Assembly: GCA_946631855.1 (NCBI GenBank)
Contig: CAMPAL010000012.1
Location: 1 to 35,742 of the forward strand
From: an uncultured Treponema sp.
GTDB taxonomy: Bacteria > Spirochaetota > Spirochaetia > Treponematales > Treponemataceae
DNA length: 35,742 nucleotides
Direction: 5' to 3'
Positions 18,626 to 27,706 of this stretch are shown piece by piece. Each line of letters starts with the position of its first letter. Position 1 is the first letter of the stretch. The notes under the pieces were generated by a model, which saw only the letters and a list, made by a program, of their open reading frames with translations, did no database searches and had not been told where the DNA came from. A program made the translations under genes and the position numbers.

Positions 18626-19651
18626 GTGAAAAAGAACAGTTCTTTTCAGTTAAAAATTGCCGCAAAAGCACATGCTGCTAAATATAAAAAAGTAAATCCA
18701 GGTCCTGCCTATGCATGGCCAATGGGCTTGTGGTTTACAGTTTTCTTTGTTGTACCAATTGCAATCATCCTCTGCTATTCTTTTATGAAGAAAGATATGC
18801 ACGGTGGTGTAAAGGCAGAATTTACTTTTAATGCATACAAAGCAATTTTTTCCAGAGATGCTGATACAGGAAAATTCATCTACCTGCCAATTCTCATTCG
18901 TACTCTCTGGATGACCCTGCTTTCTACCCTGGTTTCAATTTCTATTGCACTTCCATGCGGATATGCAATTGCCAGAAGCAAGCATCAGACTGCCCTTTTA
19001 ATTCTGGTAATCATTCCTTTTATGACAAATTCCCTTATCAGAATTTTTGCATGGCAGTCTATTCTGGGAGAAGAAGGTCTTCTTAATCAGATTTTCCATT
19101 TCTTCGAATGGTTATGGCATTTTATTTGCGGAAAGAAAGACTGGGTATTTTCTCCACACAAATTCATGTACACCAAGGGAGCAGTTGTTCTGGTAAGTAT
19201 TTACATGTACCTGCCTTATGCAATTCTTCCAATTTTTACAGCAGTAGACAGATTTGACTTTTCTTTACTTGAAGCAGCCCGTGACCTTGGAGCAACAAAA
19301 GCACAGTCAATGATTAAAATTCTTATTCCAGGCATTAAAAGTGGAATTGTAAGTTCATTAATCTTCACTTTTATCCCTATTTTTGGTAATTACACCGTTC
19401 CTCAGCTGGTAGGTTCAACCAAGAGTTACATGCTTGGAAACATCATCATGGACCAGATTCAGAAAGCAAGAAATATTCCTCTTGCATCTGCATTCTCTGT
19501 TGTTCTTACAATCATCACAATGGTTGCAATTTTATTCATGCTCTCTTCTGACAAAAAAGAACAGAACCTTAAAAAGTCTTCTGGCAAAGAAGATTCAGGA
19601 GTTCCAGAAAAAACAATTGCTGCTCCTGTTCAGACAAAAAAAGAGGCTTAA
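18626..19651 (+). CDS. potB: Spermidine/putrescine ABC transporter permease
   Basis: GTG start with SD ggag; multi-TM; EAARDLGATKAQSMIKILIPGIKSGI EAA loop. Confidence 0.92.
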   Translation: MKKNSSFQLKIAAKAHAAKYKKVNPGPAYAWPMGLWFTVFFVVPIAIILCYSFMKKDMHGGVKAEFTFNAYKAIFSRDADTGKFIYLPILIRTLWMTLLSTLVSISIALPCGYAIARSKHQTALLILVIIPFMTNSLIRIFAWQSILGEEGLLNQIFHFFEWLWHFICGKKDWVFSPHKFMYTKGAVVLVSIYMYLPYAILPIFTAVDRFDFSLLEAARDLGATKAQSMIKILIPGIKSGIVSSLIFTFIPIFGNYTVPQLVGSTKSYMLGNIIMDQIQKARNIPLASAFSVVLTIITMVAILFMLSSDKKEQNLKKSSGKEDSGVPEKTIAAPVQTKKEA

Positions 19652-19653
19652 TC

Positions 19654-20529
19654 ATGGAATTTTTAATTTCTTGGATTATAGATAAATTACGTTCAAATCA
19701 TCCCAAATCTGAAAATGCAAGACATGCAAAACGTTCCTGGAAAAAAAGAGGACAAAAATCCTTCTCCAGCTCGAAACTTGTTTTGTGTCTGACCCTTGCT
19801 TTTTTATACATTCCTTTATTTGTAATTATCATTTTTTCTTTCAACAAATCAGAAGGAGCTCATTTTTCTGGAGTTTCCTTCCGCTGGTATGAAGAATTAT
19901 TCATTTCCTCTGGTGAATTATGGATGTCTCTTTTATACAGTGCGATTGTTGCCCTTGCTTCTGCCCTGATAGCTACAATTCTTGGAACTTTAGCTGCAAT
20001 TGGTATCAGCTGGTACAAATTTTTAGGCCGCGGATACATCAAATCAATCAGCTTTTTACCAATGGTTTTGCCAGAAGTAATTATGGGTGTTTCTTTGTTG
20101 ATTTTCTTAAGTGGAATTCACATGAACTTAGGTTTGGGAACTATCATAATTGCTCATGCAACCTTCTGTCTTCCTTTTGCATATCTTATGGTTTCTTCCC
20201 GCGTGGATGAATTTGACTACTCAATCATTGAAGCAAGTCATGACCTGGGTGCAACTGAAGTACAAACTCTCTTTAAGGTAATCATTCCTGCTATCATGCC
20301 TGGAATTACCAGCGGATTTATGATGAGCATTACCCTTTCCATCGAAGACTTTGTTATTACATCTCTGGTAAATGGAAACGTTGAAACTCTGCCAATTTAT
20401 GTATATAACATGATTCGCCATGGAGTAAGCCCTGTTATCAATTCGCTGTCATTCATTCTTATTCTGGGCATTTGTTTACTGGCAGTACTTTTACGTAAAG
20501 GTCTCAAATCTTTTGCTGCCGCTCACTAA
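19654..20529 (+). CDS. potC: Spermidine/putrescine ABC transporter permease
   Basis: Multi-TM; EASHDLGATEVQTLFKVIIPAIMPGI EAA loop; 2 nt after potB. Confidence 0.92.
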   Translation: MEFLISWIIDKLRSNHPKSENARHAKRSWKKRGQKSFSSSKLVLCLTLAFLYIPLFVIIIFSFNKSEGAHFSGVSFRWYEELFISSGELWMSLLYSAIVALASALIATILGTLAAIGISWYKFLGRGYIKSISFLPMVLPEVIMGVSLLIFLSGIHMNLGLGTIIIAHATFCLPFAYLMVSSRVDEFDYSIIEASHDLGATEVQTLFKVIIPAIMPGITSGFMMSITLSIEDFVITSLVNGNVETLPIYVYNMIRHGVSPVINSLSFILILGICLLAVLLRKGLKSFAAAH

Positions 20530-20597
20530 AAAAAATAAGGGGGTCAAAGGCTCCCTGTTTTATAAAAAATCTATTTTTTTTAATTTTGGAGGCGATT

Positions 20598-21644
20598 ATG
20601 AAAATCGTTACTAAAATTGTTTTGACTGTAGGCTTGGTTGCCGCAGCTTTGGGTCTTGTTTCTTGCGAAAAGAAGCAGGTTTTAAAACTTTACAGCTGGA
20701 CTTATTACACACCAACAGATGTTGTAGAAGCTTTTGAAAAAGAGTTTGACTGCAAAGTTGTTGTAACAGAGTATGATTCAAACGAAACTATGTTCAACAA
20801 ACTTGTAAACGGTGGTGCAAAAAGCTTTGATATCGTAGTTCCAAGTCAGGATTACGTTTCAATCATGAAAGAAAAAGGAATGCTTCAGCCTATCGTTCAG
20901 GAAAAATTTACTAACAGAAGCAAAATCAATCCAAAAGTTGTAGAAAAAATGACTTTTGATCCAGATATGACATATGCCGTTCCATATTATTTTGGTGCTG
21001 CAGGAATTTCTGTAAACAAGAAAAAGGCAAACGGTAACTACGAAAGAAGCTGGAACATTTTTGCTGATCCTCAGTTTAAAGGCCATGCTTCAATGATGGA
21101 TGATTACCGCGAAGTTATTGGTGATGCCCTTGCCTATAAAGGATACAGTGTTTGTACAAAAAATGATTCAGAACTTGCAGAAGCTGTAAGTCTTCTTAAA
21201 AACGAATGGCTTCCAAATGTAATTAAAATTGATGCTGAAGGTTTTGGAAAAGACTTTGCCCGCGGAGATCTCTGGCTTTGTCAGGGTTATGCAGAAGTAA
21301 TTTATGGTGAAGTTGCAGAAGAAGACTGGGCTGACACTGTTGATTTCTTCATTCCAGAAAATGGAGGTCCTTCTTACCTGGACAGCATGTGTATTCTTAA
21401 GGATTCAAAAAATGCTGAACTGGCTACAGAATTCATCAACTTTATCCACCGCCCTGAGAATTATGCTAAATTCCTGGATTTCTTCCGTTTCCCATGTTTC
21501 GTAAACCTCGAAGCTGAACAGTACATGACAACAAGTCCTATGTATCCTGCTTCAGCACTCGATAACTGTGAACTTAAGAATGACCTTGGAGATTATCTTG
21601 AAAAGTACTACGAACAGTGGGAAAAATTAAGAATCTCTGAATAA
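20598..21644 (+). CDS. potD: Spermidine/putrescine-binding lipoprotein
   Basis: GGAGG SD then ATG at 20598 (MKIVTKIVLTVGLVAAALGLVSC lipobox); LYSWTYYTPTDVVEAFEKEF. The track's TTG start at 20586 overlaps the SD. Confidence 0.93.
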   Translation: MKIVTKIVLTVGLVAAALGLVSCEKKQVLKLYSWTYYTPTDVVEAFEKEFDCKVVVTEYDSNETMFNKLVNGGAKSFDIVVPSQDYVSIMKEKGMLQPIVQEKFTNRSKINPKVVEKMTFDPDMTYAVPYYFGAAGISVNKKKANGNYERSWNIFADPQFKGHASMMDDYREVIGDALAYKGYSVCTKNDSELAEAVSLLKNEWLPNVIKIDAEGFGKDFARGDLWLCQGYAEVIYGEVAEEDWADTVDFFIPENGGPSYLDSMCILKDSKNAELATEFINFIHRPENYAKFLDFFRFPCFVNLEAEQYMTTSPMYPASALDNCELKNDLGDYLEKYYEQWEKLRISE

Positions 21645-21667
21645 ACCATTAAAATCATTTAAACAAA

Positions 21668-21706
21668 AGGCTGCCTTACAATTTCTAAAGGCAGCCTCCT
21701 TTCTTT
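21668..21706 (+). terminator. Rho-independent terminator of potABCD
   Basis: AGGCTGCCTT (21668-21677)/AAGGCAGCCT (21688-21697) then cctttcttt. Confidence 0.85.
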
Positions 21707-21764
21707 AAAAATATAACAAATCTATCCAAAAATTTAATAAATTTTTATAATTTTGAATAATAAA

Positions 21765-21793
21765 TTGACGAATCGGAGTATGTAGAATAACAT
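21765..21793 (+). promoter_or_regulatory. Putative promoter of the GGDEF/EAL gene
   Basis: TTGACG (21765-21770), 17 nt, TAACAT (21788-21793). Confidence 0.45.
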
Positions 21794-21812
21794 TAAATTA
21801 ACAGGAACTTAT

Positions 21813-23480
21813 ATGGATTTAAATCATTCTTTAGTTTTGGAAAATATTAACTCACCAATCCTTGTAGGAACTCCTATAAAAGATGATACAGGGCGTATTG
21901 TCGACTTTGATATTATTTATACTAATGAAGAATTAAAGAAAGCAGTTGGATTTGTTATCAAAGGACAGACCAGATGGAGCGATTTCGAGGCAGATATTAC
22001 TTCTGATGTGCCTTGGTTCAAAATGGCGATTGATGCTATTGCCGGAAGATTTTATCCTGAAGCCAGATACTTTTCACCATCTACTCAGTCCTGGTATAAA
22101 ATTGACATGAAATGGTTACCTGATGAAAAATACGTGATTGTATGTTTCTCTAATGTAACCTCAGAACACATATACTATCAGAAATTAAAGCAATCATTAA
22201 TAACAGATCCTCTTACAGGCTTTCTGAACCGCTCAGGCTTTGATGATGCATTTGGAATAACTCTTGAAACTGCACGCTACACTCATACTGTAGCAGGCCT
22301 TTTACTTATTGATATAGACAATTTACAGAACGTAAATGATTCAAGAGGTGTAAAAGAAGGCGATAACCTTATTCTTATGGTTTCAGATGTTCTTAAACAG
22401 TTCCAGAAAGAGTACATTCAGGTCTTCCGCTATGGAGACGATGAATTTGCTATTATTATTTCAAACTTTGCCTCTGAAAACAGTCTGGTAAACTTTATTG
22501 ACTGCATTTATGAAACCTTCCAGACAAAACAAATCGGGGTTTCTGGTGGAGTTGCCTTCTTCCCAAATCATTCTGAACAGCAGGAAGAACTTATCCGTTT
22601 TGCAGATATGGCAATTCATTATGCAAAGAAAAACGGAAAAAATAATTTTGTATATTTTGAACCAGATATGCAGAGAGTTTTCATTCAACATCTGAAACTT
22701 CAGACAAAAATGACAACTGCAATTCTGGAAAGTTCTTTCAAGCAGTTCTATCAGCCACAATTTGATATCCACACAGGCAATCTAAGAGGATTTGAAGCTC
22801 TTATCCGCTGGTCTGATTCTGAACTGGGAGATGTTGCCCCATCAGTTTTTATTCCTCTGGCAGAAGAAACAGGACTTATAATTCCAATTGGAAGATGGGT
22901 TTTGAACACTGCCCTTTCAACCTTAAAAACCTGGCAGGAAAAATACAACTTTAAGGGAATTATGTCTGTAAACGTTTCTCCTGTTCAGTTGAGACAGGAA
23001 AGTTTCCTTTCTGAACTGGACGAACTGATTGAACGCTATCAGATTGACCCAAATCTTCTGGAAATTGAAATTACAGAAGGGGTAATGATTCACAACATGA
23101 ACGACACCATAGATAAACTTAAAGAAATAAAAAACAGAGGCCTTAGAGTTTCTCTGGATGACTTTGGAACAGGCTATTCATCTTTAAGTTATCTGCAGAT
23201 GCTTCCACTGAACACCCTTAAAATTGACAAATCTTTCATCAACAATATCACTTCTTCAGATGGAGTTCAGGCAAATATCACTTCTTCAATCATCAGTATG
23301 GTTGAAAAAATGGGACTTGAAACTATTGCAGAAGGAGTTGAACACCCTGAACAGTTAGATTTGCTCAATAAGTTTAATTGTAATGTTGTTCAAGGCTTCC
23401 TGCGCGGAAAACCAATGCCTTTCAATCTGTGTGATGCTTACCTCGCGGGTGACAAAAATGCCCTGCTAAAAAACAGGTAG
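21813..23480 (+). CDS. PAS-like + GGDEF (degenerate) + EAL c-di-GMP protein
   Basis: DPLTGFLNRSGFDDAF; signature RYGDDEF instead of GGDEF; EAL motifs FEALIRW, EIEITEGV, LDDFGTGYSSLSYL, KIDKSF, AEGVEH. Confidence 0.92.
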   Translation: MDLNHSLVLENINSPILVGTPIKDDTGRIVDFDIIYTNEELKKAVGFVIKGQTRWSDFEADITSDVPWFKMAIDAIAGRFYPEARYFSPSTQSWYKIDMKWLPDEKYVIVCFSNVTSEHIYYQKLKQSLITDPLTGFLNRSGFDDAFGITLETARYTHTVAGLLLIDIDNLQNVNDSRGVKEGDNLILMVSDVLKQFQKEYIQVFRYGDDEFAIIISNFASENSLVNFIDCIYETFQTKQIGVSGGVAFFPNHSEQQEELIRFADMAIHYAKKNGKNNFVYFEPDMQRVFIQHLKLQTKMTTAILESSFKQFYQPQFDIHTGNLRGFEALIRWSDSELGDVAPSVFIPLAEETGLIIPIGRWVLNTALSTLKTWQEKYNFKGIMSVNVSPVQLRQESFLSELDELIERYQIDPNLLEIEITEGVMIHNMNDTIDKLKEIKNRGLRVSLDDFGTGYSSLSYLQMLPLNTLKIDKSFINNITSSDGVQANITSSIISMVEKMGLETIAEGVEHPEQLDLLNKFNCNVVQGFLRGKPMPFNLCDAYLAGDKNALLKNR

Positions 23481-23488
23481 AAGGACTG

Positions 23489-23896
23489 CTAGATTCGATA
23501 TTCAACATAACGAACTCTGCCCTCTTTCACGGCCTTTTTTATCTCTTTTTCCCTTTCACTCAAGGCTGATTTACCAGTTTTTACTTCAATAAGAAGAACT
23601 TCCTTTACTTCATCATTTTCAGAAAGCCCCGGAAAAGCTACAAAATCAACAGGCTTACCAATAAAACGGGCATCAGCTGGATTGCAGGGAAACCCCGGAA
23701 GAAAAGGTGCTACCTGCTCAAGAACCTGTCCACCTATCACCGCTTTTGACCTTTTAATTGCATCCTTACGCAAACTGGATTTTCTACCAAAAAGCCGTAT
23801 TGTCTGAATAATCAGAAGAATAATCATAATAAAAAAAACAGAAAGAATTAGATAAAAGTTTTCAGGATTTTGTAAAATTGCTCTAACTTGATTCAT
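23489..23896 (-). CDS. Membrane-anchored Holliday-junction-resolvase-related protein (PF10107-like)
   Basis: N-terminal TM (YLILSVFFIMIILLIIQTI) then GGQVLEQVAPFLPGFPCNPADARFIGKPVDFVAF...VLLIEVKTGKSALSERE (PD-(D/E)xK-like D...EVK). Confidence 0.8.
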   Translation of the reverse strand: MNQVRAILQNPENFYLILSVFFIMIILLIIQTIRLFGRKSSLRKDAIKRSKAVIGGQVLEQVAPFLPGFPCNPADARFIGKPVDFVAFPGLSENDEVKEVLLIEVKTGKSALSEREKEIKKAVKEGRVRYVEYRI

Positions 23897-23902
23897 GTGG
23901 CT

Positions 23903-23931
23903 ATTATAGCATGTAAAATCTTGCTATTTAA
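23903..23931 (-). promoter_or_regulatory. Putative promoter of the PF10107-like gene
   Basis: Minus strand TTAAAT (23926-23931), 17 nt, TATAAT (23903-23908), 6 nt, ATG. Confidence 0.55.
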
Positions 23932-23949
23932 CTTTTTATTGACGATAAT
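23921..23949 (+). promoter_or_regulatory. Putative promoter of the OmpA-family gene
   Basis: TTGCTA (23921-23926), 17 nt, GATAAT (23944-23949), then ATGCCT and ATG at 23956. Confidence 0.5.
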
Positions 23950-23955
23950 ATGCCT

Positions 23956-25164
23956 ATGAAGAAATTAATTATATCTTTTTTACTTTTTACAGGCATTACT
24001 TTATCAGGCTTTTCTCAGGAAGTGCTATTTCAGTTTAAACAAAATAAAGGGGATGCAGTATCCCACGTTTCAACCGTAGAAGAAGAAGCCTATTTAAATG
24101 GCAGATTAAATAATCGCACCCAATTTATAAACAGAACTTCCACCACTGTAGAAGAAGTCAATTCCGATGGTTCTGCCCTGCTTCATACCCACTATATGAC
24201 AACTCAGAATTCCCTCCTCAACCGCTCAGACGAACTTTTAACCTGGGGAGAAGAAGATGATGTCAGAATTTACCGCAAACCTGATGGAGAACTTTACGAT
24301 TCTGACAATGATTTTCTTCCAACCGTAAGAAATATCCCTTCATTTCCTGATTATCCTGTTTCGGCAGGAGACAGCTGGCAAAAAGAAGGATTTGAAGTCC
24401 ATGATTTAAGGGAATTATTCTCCATGGACAAGGCAATTGTTATTCCTTTTACTGCAAACTATGTTTATAAGGGAGATCTTGAAGAAAACGGAAATACAGT
24501 CCAGGTAATTCAGGTTCACTATGATTTTTTCCAGGACAATACCAGAGGTGCATACTATAAAAACACCACTTATGCAGGAGCTTCAGGCTTTGCAGAACAG
24601 ACCATTTACTGGGACTGCAAAAAAAATGATATAGACCACTTTGATGAAGAATTTCAGATTAAGCTGGTTGATGTCTGGGGAAACACTTTCCTCTTCAAGG
24701 GTCTTTCTACAGGCCAAGTTACTGAATATAAATCTGTAAACAACGAGGAAACCCGAAAACGCCTGGAAAAATCTGTAAAAAAATACAAACTTAAAGATAT
24801 TTCTGTTAAACAGGGAGAAAAAGGACTTACAATCAGTCTGGAAAACATTCAGTTCGAAGCTGATTCAGACAAACTTCTTCCATCAGAACAGGCAAAACTC
24901 CTGAAAATTGGAGAGATTCTAAAAGATTTTTCCAACGACCTTCTGATAACCGGTCACACAGCTCTTAGAGGAACAGCCAGCGGAAGACAATTACTTTCTG
25001 AACAAAGAGCAAAAGCTGTCGCTGACTTCCTGGTTACAAACAAAATCCGCGACCAGTATCATATTTTTACCCAGGGAAAAGGCTCTTCCGAACCTGTCGC
25101 ATCAAACGACACAGAAGCAGGACGAAGCCGTAACCGCCGTGTAGAAATTACAATCATGGACTGA
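23956..25164 (+). CDS. OmpA-family C-terminal domain protein with signal peptide
   Basis: MKKLIISFLLFTGITLSGFSQ; C-terminal IQFEADSDKLLPSEQAKLLKIGEILK...ITGHTALRGTASGRQLLSEQRAKAV...GSSEPVASNDTEAGRSRNRRVEI. Start could instead be ATG 23950. Confidence 0.88.
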   Translation: MKKLIISFLLFTGITLSGFSQEVLFQFKQNKGDAVSHVSTVEEEAYLNGRLNNRTQFINRTSTTVEEVNSDGSALLHTHYMTTQNSLLNRSDELLTWGEEDDVRIYRKPDGELYDSDNDFLPTVRNIPSFPDYPVSAGDSWQKEGFEVHDLRELFSMDKAIVIPFTANYVYKGDLEENGNTVQVIQVHYDFFQDNTRGAYYKNTTYAGASGFAEQTIYWDCKKNDIDHFDEEFQIKLVDVWGNTFLFKGLSTGQVTEYKSVNNEETRKRLEKSVKKYKLKDISVKQGEKGLTISLENIQFEADSDKLLPSEQAKLLKIGEILKDFSNDLLITGHTALRGTASGRQLLSEQRAKAVADFLVTNKIRDQYHIFTQGKGSSEPVASNDTEAGRSRNRRVEITIMD

Positions 25165-26674
25165 TTTTTTTCGAAACTCTAAGCCGTCCTTTCCAGAAAA
25201 AATTATCCAGCTCGACTCGCCCGGAATCCTTCAACTGTTTTATAACCTCCACCGTATCCTGGTGAGTCCAGACATTTAAGCCCAGTTTCTTCCTGTATTT
25301 TTCATTTAATCTGTCAAAAAGCGTTTCTTCAATTTCTTCTTCAGAATAAAAATTTCTGCTCTTTTTCAAAATTGAATAAGCCAGGCCCCAGTCTGAAAGT
25401 TCTGTTTTTCCAGAAGGATTTTTCCTGGCATTGCATAAATCACAGCCGCTACAGACAGCCTGTTCACCACCAAGAGCATCTAACAGAACCTGACGCCTGC
25501 ATTCTTTTGTTTCAGCAAATTCTCTCATAGCGGCTTCCCTGGAACCTGATGGAAAAACTGAATAGTTTAAAGAATCTTCCAGACTCCAGATTAAAATAGC
25601 TTTTGCAATACTTCCGTCCCTGCCTCCACGCCCGGCTTCCTGAATATAAGCTTCCGCAGTAGGACTGGCCTGAATATGAAGGACTGTTTTTATGTCTTTT
25701 TTGTCAACGCCCATTCCATAAGCACAAGTAGCACAGAGTATCCCGTCTTTACTTTCAAAAAACCATTTTTCTGTCTCATCTTTCTCTTTTTTCTCCAAAC
25801 CCGCATGATAAAACCGTGCAGTCCCAGATCCAAAACAAACATTCAACTCCTGAGCCATATCTTCTGTTTTATCCCTGGTTCCACAAAATATTATCATTGG
25901 CCTTGCTTCTGTTTTTGCAAGATAAAGAGCTTCTTTCTTTTTCGCACTGGCATAACGCACAAAATAGTGAATGTTCTGTCTGTCAGATTCACTCCGTACT
26001 ACATGGGCATTACCATCAAAAAGGATTTCAGCAACTCTTTTCAAAACCTCAGGAGAAGCCGTAGCTGTAAAAGCCGTAATCACAGGCGGATTCAGAGTTT
26101 TTATCACCCTGCCAAGCTGCAAATACGCAGGCCTGAAAGAGTCTCCCCATTCGCTGCAACAGTGAGCTTCATCAATAGCTATATGCTTTATATTAAGTTC
26201 CTTCAGTTCCTCCAGAAGTTCCTCACTTTGTAAAACTTCCGGATTAGCCAGGATAATCTGTGCTCCATCTTTAATTTTTCTGTAGTTTTCCAGTCTTTCT
26301 TCCCTGCTTTGCCCACCTCTGAAAATCACACTTCTCAAGGCACCCTCTTCCATTCTTCGCTGCTGATCCGACATCAAAGCCAGCAAAGGATAGATAATTA
26401 AAGACGGGCCATCCAGTATTAAAGCAGGCAATTGAAAACATAATGATTTACCTGCCCCGGTTGGAAGCAGCACAATCTGACGCCCCTTGCAGAAAGAATC
26501 ATCTCCTTCCTGGAGGCTTTCAAAATTCTGGATATTTTTCTGATATTCGTAGGCTTCGAGAATATTTGCAACAACCAGACGCTGCCAGGGATATAGATAC
26601 TTTATTCCAAAGTTTTCCCAGGCGGTCTGAGTCACAAAATCATCTGAATGAAATATTTCTGAATCACTTTCCAC
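25154..26674 (-). CDS. recQ: RecQ-family ATP-dependent DNA helicase
   Basis: LLPTGAGKSLCFQLPAL, IAIDEAHCCSEWGDSFRPAY, TAFTATASPEVL, QEAGRGGRDG; Zn-binding C...CSGCDLC. Short, no obvious HRDC. Confidence 0.9.
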   Translation of the reverse strand: MESDSEIFHSDDFVTQTAWENFGIKYLYPWQRLVVANILEAYEYQKNIQNFESLQEGDDSFCKGRQIVLLPTGAGKSLCFQLPALILDGPSLIIYPLLALMSDQQRRMEEGALRSVIFRGGQSREERLENYRKIKDGAQIILANPEVLQSEELLEELKELNIKHIAIDEAHCCSEWGDSFRPAYLQLGRVIKTLNPPVITAFTATASPEVLKRVAEILFDGNAHVVRSESDRQNIHYFVRYASAKKKEALYLAKTEARPMIIFCGTRDKTEDMAQELNVCFGSGTARFYHAGLEKKEKDETEKWFFESKDGILCATCAYGMGVDKKDIKTVLHIQASPTAEAYIQEAGRGGRDGSIAKAILIWSLEDSLNYSVFPSGSREAAMREFAETKECRRQVLLDALGGEQAVCSGCDLCNARKNPSGKTELSDWGLAYSILKKSRNFYSEEEIEETLFDRLNEKYRKKLGLNVWTHQDTVEVIKQLKDSGRVELDNFFWKGRLRVSKKISP

Positions 26675-26733
26675 ACCAATAATATGGTCTTAATGTGACG
26701 ATTTTAGGAAATGTTTTTTATCTTTTTTTTAAA

Positions 26734-26973
26734 TTATTCTTCGCCAGAAGCTTCTGCTTCTTTTTCTTCAGTTTTTTCTTCACCCTCTTTCTTTTCCTCT
26801 GGTTTAGGAGCAGGTGTTTTTTCTTTCTTTACCTTTGGCTTAGGAGGTTTCTTTTTATAAGTTGTAATAAATTTCGCAAATTCTATCACCAGCAGCATAA
26901 CTACCACAGTGAGAATTACTTTCAAATTTGTAATGACATGAATAATCAAACTGAAATATTCTTTTATACTCAT
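26734..26973 (-). CDS. Small single-TM protein with Lys/Pro then Glu-rich tail, hypothetical
   Basis: MSIKEYFSLIIHVITNLKVILTVVVMLLVIEFAKFITTYKKKPPKPKVKKEKTPAPKPEEKKEGEEKTEEKEAEASGEE; GATAAA box 6 nt upstream of ATG 26973. Track start at 27033 is less likely. Confidence 0.6.
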   Translation of the reverse strand: MSIKEYFSLIIHVITNLKVILTVVVMLLVIEFAKFITTYKKKPPKPKVKKEKTPAPKPEEKKEGEEKTEEKEAEASGEE

Positions 26974-27043
26974 AATTGTTTTATCGGATAAAAGCCCCTG
27001 CTGATAAACAAGATTTTTCATAAGCCAGGCCAAAAATCCCCAC

Positions 27044-27072
27044 TTTTCACAAATCCCTATAATCTTTATACT
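27044..27072 (+). promoter_or_regulatory. Putative promoter of hisH
   Basis: TTTTCA (27044-27049), 17 nt, TATACT (27067-27072), 7 nt, ATG. An overlapping TATAAT lies at 27058-27063. Confidence 0.5.
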
Positions 27073-27079
27073 TCAAGCC

Positions 27080-27697
27080 ATGATTGGAATTATTGATTAC
27101 AATGCCGGAAACATCACCAGTGTTGAAAGGGCTCTAAAAAAATTAAACATTGATTATATTCTTTCAAAAAATCCAGAAGATTTGCAAAAATGCGATAAAT
27201 TAATCTTTCCTGGAGTTGGAGACGCAGCCTACGCAATGGAGGAACTTAAAAAAAGCGGATTTGATTCTTTCATCAAAGAAAAAACTGCTGCTAAAATCCC
27301 CCTTCTTGGAATTTGTCTGGGCTCACAGATTATTTTCCAGCTTTCAGAAGAAGGAAATACACCATGTTTAGGTCTCATCAATGGCTCTATCAAACATTTC
27401 TACACCATAGATGCGTCTCTTAAAAAGCAGCTGAAAGTACCTCACATGGGCTGGAACAATCTAGAATACCATAGTGAATGTCCAATCCTTAAAAATATCC
27501 CTCAAAATGCAGATTTTTATTTTGTTCATTCGTATGTAATCTGTCCTGAAGATAAATCAGTTATAAAAGCAAGTGCAGATTATGGAATTAAAGTACCTGC
27601 AGTAATTCAGAAAGAAAATATTTTTGCATGTCAGTTTCATCCTGAAAAATCAGGTCAGGTCGGTCTGACAATTTTAGAAAACTTCTGCAACTTATAG
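27080..27697 (+). CDS. hisH: Imidazole glycerol phosphate synthase, glutamine amidotransferase subunit
   Basis: IGIIDYNAGNITSV, FPGVGDAAYAM, LGICLGSQIIF (Cys), VPHMGWNNL, CQFHPEKSG (His). Confidence 0.94.
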   Translation: MIGIIDYNAGNITSVERALKKLNIDYILSKNPEDLQKCDKLIFPGVGDAAYAMEELKKSGFDSFIKEKTAAKIPLLGICLGSQIIFQLSEEGNTPCLGLINGSIKHFYTIDASLKKQLKVPHMGWNNLEYHSECPILKNIPQNADFYFVHSYVICPEDKSVIKASADYGIKVPAVIQKENIFACQFHPEKSGQVGLTILENFCNL

Positions 27698-27706
27698 GAA
27701 ATCAAA

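Noticed and set aside
20586-20597. TTG start for potD in the ORF track
   Set aside because: The TTG overlaps the GGAGG Shine-Dalgarno; ATG 20598 gives a normal lipoprotein signal peptide.
25676-26233. 185-aa plus-strand ORF opposite recQ
   Set aside because: Fully antisense to a well-supported helicase; no recognisable domain or SD.
27013-27033. Longer start (27033 or 27018) for the small TM gene
   Set aside because: No SD; ATG 26973 is preceded at 6 nt by GATAAA and begins at a sensible N-terminus for a TM protein, though this is not certain.
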